64,000 nt of DNA. Origin: Ganoderma boninense. Its lineage: Eukaryota > Basidiomycota > Agaricomycetes > Polyporales > Polyporaceae. The DNA is taken from positions 1,426,001 through 1,490,000 of the forward strand of contig CM035313.1 of the NCBI GenBank assembly GCA_002900995.3, in the 5' to 3' direction. The translations under genes were made by a program, and so were the position numbers. A model generated the notes under the pieces. That model was not told where the DNA came from. It saw nothing but the letters and a program-made list of their open reading frames with translations, and ran no database searches. Shown here piece after piece: positions 57,829-64,000 of this stretch (positions are counted from its first letter, which is position 1; the number at the start of each line of letters is the position of its first letter).

Positions 57829-59044
57829 TCACCCTTGCCAGACGGCGGGTCCTGTGAACAGCGACCGTGAGTATGCATCGATCTTTCGTGCATCAATGCC
57901 AACCTACCGGGGATGGTGTAGTTGGTGACGCCCTGCATGTTTGTGTGTAAGTCGGTAGCAACTGACGATCGGAAGAGATACGCACAGGTTGAGAGTAAAC
58001 GTCGATACCGACGCCCGGGTCGGACATGCTGTATGCACCGGGGAACTTGACGAGATACGAGCCCGAGGGCTGAGCGGTGCCAGATCCCTAGGGTCAGAGC
58101 GGCAGGGAGATGAGATGGTTGTAACTGCACAAGGGCAACGGAGAGGATACTCACGGTGATTTTCAGCTGTGCGCACTCAGGGTAGAACTGGGGCTGGTTC
58201 GAAGTGTGAATGGCGAGAAGCTGATGTGATTGTGAGCGGGCGGTCATTATTGACGATTCAAGCAAACCTCAGTCACGATACCTCGTGGCGGATGAAGTAC
58301 TCCCCAGGCGCGAGAGAAGCGGGGATGGTGGTCGTCCAGCTACAGACGGCCTATATGAGCTAGCAACATAGTCAACATGGAAATACAGACCTGCTGTTGT
58401 CCGCAACCAGCTCGCCCTGGCCCCATAGGCCTGTGGGGAGGTCACCGGAGATCAGGCCAGCCTCGTCGATCTTGAACTGTACATGACCGGGATGCTGAGG
58501 ATCCTGGTTGCTTCACGAGAGAATGGATATTCGACACTTACCCACTCGAGGGACGAAGTGGTGGCCGACGTGCATGCACCGTTACAATTCGCCATGTAGA
58601 CCATGACCGGACCGATGGTGTGGGGCCATTGGCTGTTTTATCGAACAACCCCGTCAGCAAACTAGCTTGGCTGTGTGCAGTACGTTTCGTCGAAGCATAC
58701 TCACTTCCAGTAAGCAACGACCTCCGAACCAGCAGGGACGGTTGCAGAAAGCTGGCCGGAGCCGAGGTTGGCGCCATTGGTGTTGCAAGAGAGGAAGGAG
58801 TCGGTCGGGTCTGTCAGTGGGTTGTAGGTGTCCCACTCGCGTTGAATGCTGGTCTGGCCGGTCGGCGAGTTGTACGCCTTGAAACTGTAGCAAACGCGAT
58901 CCGCTCAACAACGATTGGTTGCGGATTAGAGCAGACGTACCCCTCATAGGTCTGGCCGTTAATGGAGTAGCTGAGGACACCACCGTGCGCAGCGGCCTGG
59001 GTGGCCCCAAAGGCGAGAGCAGCAAGCGCGGCAGTGGCAAACAT
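57829..59044 (-). CDS. AA9 lytic polysaccharide monooxygenase
   Basis: Exons: 59044-58941, 58884-58705, 58632-58542, 58494-58391, 58339-58282, 58220-58155, 58087-57986, 57932-57908, 57851-57829; 250 aa. After the signal peptide MFATAALAALAFGATQAAA the mature protein starts with His (HGGVLSYSINGQTYEG), the first ligand of the copper histidine brace. The second His lies in QWPHTIGPVMVYMANC and the axial Tyr in QPQFYPECAQLKI. Both are present, so it should be active on cellulose or related glucans by oxidative cleavage. It stops shortly after NYTIPGPAVWQG with no CBM1 or linker. With nine exons it is very intron-dense. Confidence 0.95.
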
Positions 59045-59100
59045 GTCGAGAGTCTGTGCGGGCAATGGAATGCACTGAGAAATTTCGACCATCGAGTTGG

Positions 59101-59109
59101 CCTTATATA
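59101..59109 (-). promoter_or_regulatory. TATA box of the LPMO gene
   Basis: TATATAAGG on the minus strand about 57-65 bp upstream of the LPMO ATG, a normal position for a strongly inducible fungal gene. Confidence 0.6.
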
Positions 59110-59676
59110 CACAATGAAACATTGGAAGGATCTGTGCGTTAGTCACACTTTGGATAGTGTATGGGTGCGACGTTGTTCCGTCGTGCAGTCCCTGGAAATA
59201 TATGGGATTTACTTCGGATTGAACGAAGGGGCTTCTGGAGCGCATGGTAACAGCGTAGCATCACGAGCAGGCAAGATTTCAAGGCAGACGAAGTAGGTTA
59301 GTCAACTGGCCCACAATTGGAACGCACTCAACTCACGAGAGCCGAAAATAGCTCATAGCTCCAGTAAGTCATGCTGTCGTGTTATCACGGTCGGCGAAAC
59401 ATAACGCTACTGGGGTATATGGCTGTGTTTGTGAATGCGGGAGCTCGAAACGGGCTTGAAGGATATCTTGCCCCGTCGTGGAGCGTGAATCGGGTGTCGT
59501 CGGACATTCGTTGGGGAAAGACAATAGTCACTGAACCAATGTGTCATTGAGTACAAGCCGAACGTACATCATCCATCCACACACCCTCGAGCACACACAT
59601 GACCACCATCTGGGTATGTTCTCGTACGCCGTCATTCTCGTAGGCAGAGAACCAAACAAGACTTCGGCGTACGACT
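59110..59676. promoter_or_regulatory. LPMO promoter and PRKRIP1 3' flank
   Basis: About 570 bp without a coding signal. Holds the LPMO upstream region and the 3' UTR of the PRKRIP1-like gene. No regulator site was assigned. Confidence 0.45.
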
Positions 59677-60432
59677 CTAGTCGTCTTCGATGATGGTTAT
59701 TCGTGGAGCGTCCACGACCGGTACAGAGGCAGCGTCGGAGTCTGCAGAGGCGAACGTCGATGGAGCAGGCATCGGACCCACGTCGTCTTCATCTCCCTCG
59801 TCGCTATCCTCCTCACCCGGGCGCCGGAACACGAGCTCTTTCCCGCTGACAAGTCGCCGTTTCTTGAGCGGTGCCGACGGCTGGTCTCCACTTGTCCCCG
59901 AACCTGCACCGGCCGCAGAGTCTTTCGCCCCTCCATTCTCCGCACCTTTCCCTTTTGCGCGCTCCTTCTTCTTTTGCCGCTTCGCCCTGTTCTTCGCCGT
60001 CTTCGCCTCCGCTGCGTCCTCCCATTCCCGCTTTTTCTTCTCAAAATCGGCGACCTCGGTCTCCTGAGTGATAGGGAAGCAAAGGAGCCGTCAGGTGGTT
60101 TGATACCCGCCGTGGGTATAACATTTAGGGCGCACCTTCTGCGCCTCGTCTTCCATCATCTTCAGCCTCTCGTATTCTCTCCGTCTGCTCGCTTTGTAGA
60201 CGTGGAACTCCCCACTTCCCGCACCTGCGCTCGAACCCTGGACATTCTTCATCATCTCGCGTGCAGGCCTGATGGTCTTGTCCTTCGGCGCGGCGGGGAT
60301 GTGAGCAGGTTTTGAGGGATCCTTGAGCAGCTTTTCAAGTTGCGCCCTCTGCTTCTCAAGGGGTGTAGAGGCATGGCGGCTGTTTGATCCACTCGGTGCA
60401 GGAGAGGGAGAGTGTGCAGGTGAGGCAGACAT
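59677..60432 (-). CDS. PRKRIP1-like (DUF1168) nuclear protein
   Basis: Exons: 60432-60136 and 60063-59677; 227 aa. The DUF1168 core is plain: KQRAQLEKLLKDP near residue 28, then GEFHVYKASRRREYERLKMMEDEAQK, a charged helix (DFEKKKREWEDAAEAKTAKNRAKRQKKKER) and a Lys-rich segment. The C-terminus is acidic (FRRPGEEDSDEGDEDDVG). The human relative binds double-stranded RNA and sits in the spliceosomal C complex along its helix, so a pre-mRNA splicing role is likely here. Confidence 0.88.
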
Positions 60433-60810
60433 GATGAGACAACAGGACGAGGTGAAGGTTGACGTTGAGGTGGAATAGTAGAACGCAAGCCACGGCGCGC
60501 GCCGCGATCAGTTCGTCTCGGGCGCTAATTGTTTGGCGTTCCAGCGGCCCGCCTCGCCGCGGTGGGGTTGGTGATGGTACTACTCAACAGTGTACACTCT
60601 CCCGAGGCAGACGATAAATGACCTTGTTGCGTGGAGGGAGGACGGTCATATAACCCTCTTCCTAGTCTAGGTCGACACGATAGGTCACGTTTGGCGAAAT
60701 CCGTGAATAGGTGCATAATACAAGACGCATGGGACTCGGAGGGCAATATGCAACTGGAGAGCTACCGTAAGGAGGCTGATGCAAATGGGAAATGTCATGT
60801 GGGAGGATCG
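60433..60810. promoter_or_regulatory. PRKRIP1 promoter and Nsa2 3' flank
   Basis: 378 bp without coding signal between the PRKRIP1-like start and the Nsa2 stop. Confidence 0.45.
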
Positions 60811-61861
60811 TTACACAACTGAAATCAAGGGTGGTTAGAATATCAATGAGAATATGAGGAGGAAGGACATACGTAGGACAGCGTTTATGCAGCCGTCATT
60901 TTCAGGGTTATTGGTAATCTGCGCATACTTTCCGAACACGACCTTTCCGCCCGCGGTGACCATCCCCAACTCGGAAACGTTGACCTCGACAATGGTACCC
61001 TTGGTGAGAACACCCAGTTGTGTATACATTGGTGATTGAGGGTTTTTCTTGACACCAAGAATTTGCAACTGGAAAGTTGCCTTGAGGTCGGCTGGAGCAG
61101 GGACGGTTTAGGCGGCTCTCGTACGACCACAAGATATGACATACGATGTGTGACGTTGGCCTTCTTGTACCGCAATGCCATTGGGCGAACGAACCTCTCC
61201 ATCTTCACCGGTTTTCGGGTGAAGCCCTCCCCAACGAATGTCGCCTTCGTCACCATCCGCTTCCACGCCTTCTTCTTGCTCTTCCCCGTGCGCATCACCT
61301 TGAATGCCTCATCTTCCGCAATGCCCCTGACCTTGGGTAGTGGTACCGCATACTTGGCCGCTTTGTCTTTCCGCTTTTCCTTGATCGCGGTCGACAATGC
61401 CTTCGCATCCTTCTGTCCTTCACGGTCGAGTAGATATGTCGGGAGAGCACCTTCAGGCGCAGAGGACGAGTCCTTCTGTTTTACATTGCGTTCGTCGTGC
61501 GCCTTGAGGGTCTTCTTCATCTGGACCTTCTCGGCATGACGCTTAGCGTGGAGGAGCTTGGCCTTCAGACCGAACGCCTTTTGAGCGGTTGCAGATGCAC
61601 GGTGGACAGCACGAGCCTCGCGTTTCCGCCTGAAGGCCGTGAATACCAAAGAATAGAAAGAAGGAGTATAACGACGCACTTCCGCTCGAAATAATCTAAC
61701 CGACGACCATGTCGCTTGATGTGTTCCTCGATGTACTCGTTCTATTAGGAGGGTAAGGAGGGGCCTTGAACACGTCCAAGAGGCAACATCACCTGGGGCT
61801 ATATGCGCGCAAAAGTTGTCAGCACAGACTGGATGTCCAAAGTGATCAGTGGACATACCAT
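60811..61861 (-). CDS. NSA2: Ribosome biogenesis factor Nsa2
   Basis: Exons: 61861-61859, 61798-61793, 61741-61680, 61629-61145, 61091-60873, 60818-60811; 260 aa. The first exon holds only the ATG, the second only CCCCAG, and the third starts AACGAGTAC. Together they give [19 protein letters not shown], the conserved Nsa2 start. The last exon is 8 nt (completing LLV-stop). The core [21 protein letters not shown], a Lys-rich helix and the C-terminal eS8-like domain ([57 protein letters not shown]) match the family. It acts in late nuclear 60S subunit assembly. Confidence 0.95.
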
Positions 61862-62097
61862 CGCGAATTGTGTGAGGGAGAAGGAGAACCTGGCGGCGGA
61901 GAGCAGAACTGGGCGCTTGGGCGAACATGCTGAAAAGTCTGGGCACGTGACGACAGGTGGCTGCTCTCGTCCACGTCTCGCGCAGGCACAGACACAAACG
62001 TGGACTCTGCATCGGCCATTCGTAACCCGTACTCTCCGTATACCCGCCTAATCTTCCACCTCATTTGCCTTTCCTACGTTTGAAGACGACCGCAACT
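61862..62097. promoter_or_regulatory. Divergent promoter, Nsa2 / Yip1
   Basis: 236 bp between divergent ATGs. No TATA box identified. Likely bidirectional. Confidence 0.5.
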
Positions 62098-63077
62098 ATG
62101 TGGCAAGACAACAACGCGGCGGCATACGGCCCATCGTCCTCTCAGTACTACCCCCAACAGCCTGTCGCGCCTCAGCCAGGCGTACCACTCCAGTTCTATG
62201 CCCCCAGTCCAGTTGGCAGTACCTTCTACTCTGGCTCGCGGTCGAGTTTGGAGGGCCACATGAATGCGCAGGGGTCAATACAGCAGGGTGGTGGCGCATA
62301 CACCGGGAACATTCAGCCAGCCGGAGGATGGTGGACGGCGTTTGGAACGGGAGGGTTCGAGGGGGAACCACCACTGCTAGAAGGTGCGTATGCAGGCCGT
62401 CTTGGACCCTATGGCGTGTTTAATGGTACATTTTAGAACTTGGCATCAACTTCTCCCACATACGAGCCAAGTCACTCGCCGTGCTAAATCCGCTACGACT
62501 TGTGGATGAGCACATTATGGACGACGCAGATCTTGCAGGACCGCTGCTGTTCGTCTTCTGTTTCGGCACCTTCTTGCTCTTCGTACGTCGTGCCTTTGGA
62601 TGGTTATGCTGTGTGTGCTCACGTGCGACATTCCGTATTCAGTCCGGAAAGCCACAATTTGGATACATCTACGGCGTCGGCGTCCTTGGCTCACTATCCA
62701 TCTATACTCTCCTTAATCTCATGTCTGAAAAGGGCATCGACGCCTACCGTGTTGTCTCCGTCCTTGGCTATTGTCTCCTCCCCATGGTTGCCGTCGGAGC
62801 TCTCAGTGTTATCGTTACGCTCGAGTAAGTACTCTTCACCCCACGATATCTTCACGTTAACGAGCCCTCAACCATTTTTAATAGCGGAATGGTGGGGTAT
62901 ATGTTCTCGACACTATCCATTCTGTGGTGCACATATGCAGCGTCGGGCATATTCACTGCTGTCCTCCGCATGTCGGATCAGCGTTTCCTTCTCGCATACC
63001 CCATCGGCTTGCTGTATGGCTGCTTCGCGCTCCTCAGTGTATTTAACGTCGGTAGCGGCAGCGGCTCTGCTAAGTGA
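62098..63077 (+). CDS. YIP1: Yip1-family Golgi membrane protein
   Basis: Exons: 62098-62383, 62437-62582, 62643-62824, 62885-63077; 268 aa. The cytosolic N-terminus is Gln/Pro/Tyr-rich and ends [26 protein letters not shown], the conserved Yip1 junction. Five hydrophobic segments follow: LAGPLLFVFCFGTFLLF, FGYIYGVGVLGSLSIYTLL, VVSVLGYCLLPMVAVGALSVIV, YMFSTLSILWCTYAA and YPIGLLYGCFALLSVF. Yip1/YIPF5 binds Ypt1/Rab GTPases and works in ER-to-Golgi vesicle formation. Confidence 0.94.
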
Positions 63078-63300
63078 TCTGTTATTTTATTGCCATTCGA
63101 TTCATTTCTTGACGGTCAATCATTCACATTATTTCTCCTCGTCTGGATGTCCTAGATGGAACGATAGCATTGCGGCGCCGGATGATAATAGCCATTATGG
63201 TAAGTTAGATACAAATGCGATGTCCTTCCAGTCTATCGTAAGTGTGCAGGGGTGGTGAGCCCAAATAAATACCGGGTATCCAAATTCCAATCACAACGCG

Positions 63301-64000
63301 TCAAGGCGTGTCCACCGCGCTCCTCGTCAGCTGCTTGCTGTAAAGCTTGAGCAGGGCCTTCATGATCTCCTCCGTCGGCAGCGTCGCGTACTCGTGCACA
63401 TATTGGGGCAAAGACTCTTCCAAGTTGAACCCCGCCTTCTTCATGAAAAATGGATGCATGACGTCCGGCGTCGCCTCACCCAATTGCCGCATCGTCAGGC
63501 GTTCGATCTTGCGCGTCCGCGCCACGTAGACAAGTCCAGTGGCCTTCTTCCCGTTCGGCACAGACGACGGTGCGGCGGAAGGTACAGCAGTGGTAAGCGC
63601 AGGCGAGTCGGCGGCGGCGAACGTGGTAGATGTCGGGGTGAGGGCCCTTGAAAGAGGGGAGGGGCCTGCAGGCAATTTGGCACCAACGTCCAACGTCTGG
63701 ATAGACAGGGGAGACACCCTGGCTGACACTGAACCCCGCTTTCGCTGGCGAGTTTGGGTCCCTGCGGCTGCCTCTTGCGCAAGGTTATCGTCACGGTCAG
63801 CGGGACCCGATAACGACCCGTTCGTGTCGTGCTTCTTCCGAAGTGACATGGCCGCCTGTATTGCGCCGCCTGAGGTCAAGCCACGCGGCTCTGCAGAGAG
63901 CTGCACCTGCTCCATCTCACGGGCGAAGGTCTTGCGGAGGATAGTCAGCCATGCGTAGAGGGACATGTTCAACGAGATGTAGATATCCTCTGCGTCCTTG
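63301..64000 (-). CDS. Partial gene at right edge, unknown function (C-terminal part)
   Basis: The frame is open from the window end (reading KDAEDIYISLNMSLYAWLTILRKTF) to a stop at 63303-63301, about 232 codons, so the N-terminus lies outside. A helical N-terminal part is followed by a Ser/Thr/Pro/Ala-rich linker (about 110 residues). A conserved-looking C-terminal segment comes last: KIERLTMRQLGEATPDVMHPFFMKKAGFNLEESLPQYV...MKALLKLYSKQL. I do not recognise the family. No intron is needed in this part. Confidence 0.7.
   Translation of the reverse strand, partial: KDAEDIYISLNMSLYAWLTILRKTFAREMEQVQLSAEPRGLTSGGAIQAAMSLRKKHDTNGSLSGPADRDDNLAQEAAAGTQTRQRKRGSVSARVSPLSIQTLDVGAKLPAGPSPLSRALTPTSTTFAAADSPALTTAVPSAAPSSVPNGKKATGLVYVARTRKIERLTMRQLGEATPDVMHPFFMKKAGFNLEESLPQYVHEYATLPTEEIMKALLKLYSKQLTRSAVDTP

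Noticed and set aside
1..64000. CRISPR arrays, prophage, insertion sequences or bacterial operons
   Set aside because: No spaced direct repeats, and the dense spliceosomal introns show that this is a eukaryotic nuclear sequence.

Overview
This is a nuclear segment from a filamentous basidiomycete. Almost every gene is cut by short introns, mostly 50-70 bp, with GT(A/G)NGT donors and CT(A/G)A(C/T)-type branch sites, and coding exons are GC-rich with C/G-ending third positions. A secreted AA9 lytic polysaccharide monooxygenase together with Agaricomycete-like family members suggests a wood- or litter-decay Agaricomycete, perhaps a polypore. That placement is inference: I could not search a database. 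All gene models were built by hand from splice sites, reading phase and conserved motifs.

Layout. 1-1529: no gene recognised. 1530-3115 (-): CRAL-TRIO/Sec14-like protein. 5273-7183 (+): low-complexity protein of unknown function. 7647-9753 (-): NADH/NAD+ diphosphatase (Nudix). 9754-12752: poorly resolved, with one possible small gene at 11629-12027 (+). 12753-14553 (+): Ymc1-like mitochondrial carrier. 14889-16320 (-): eIF2 alpha. 17225-17611: a 383-bp TA-flanked inverted-repeat element, probably a Tc1/mariner-type MITE. 17957-19979 (-): secreted pepsin-like protease with a GPI-anchor-like tail. 21448-26054 (-): CLIP-170-type plus-end protein. 26427-26810 (+): mitochondrial bL34. 27116-29591 (-): CLASP-type TOG protein. 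30125-31467 (+): trans-3-hydroxy-L-proline dehydratase. 31610-32573 (+): duplicated membrane-domain protein (OM14-like). 32972-35900 (+): eIF3c. 36040-37977 (-): eIF2B gamma. 38124-39000 (-): unrecognised spliced gene or relic. 39344-42343 (+): GCKIII/Nak1-type Ste20 kinase. 42898-43917 (-): APS kinase. 44585-45710 (-): pyroglutamyl-peptidase-like protein. 46436-48863 (+): Mgs1/WRNIP1 ATPase. 49131-54443 (-): SUV39/Clr4-type SET methyltransferase with a very long disordered N-terminus. 54829-55306 (+): mitochondrial uS17. 55452-55984 (-): prefoldin 6. 56216-57218 (+): Vti1 SNARE. 57829-59044 (-): AA9 LPMO. 59677-60432 (-): PRKRIP1/DUF1168. 60811-61861 (-): Nsa2. 62098-63077 (+): Yip1. 63301-64000 (-): partial unknown gene.

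How the genes relate. The window is mainly housekeeping. Translation is over-represented: eIF2 alpha, eIF3c and eIF2B gamma (the last two convergent neighbours), two mitochondrial ribosomal proteins and the 60S assembly factor Nsa2. CLIP-170 and CLASP, which cooperate at microtubule plus ends in other eukaryotes, lie 1.1 kb apart. Several gene pairs are divergent across 230-730 bp and probably share promoters.

The most unusual features are the Nsa2 gene, whose start codon is alone in an exon and is followed by a 6-nt exon; the TA-flanked MITE; the AT-rich block at about 48.66-49.95 kb covering the 3' ends of two convergent genes; the SUMO-interaction-like motifs in the methyltransferase; in-frame stop-free introns, one with a GC-AG boundary; and the unrecognised gene near 38.5 kb. 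I saw no clear new defence or biosynthetic system.
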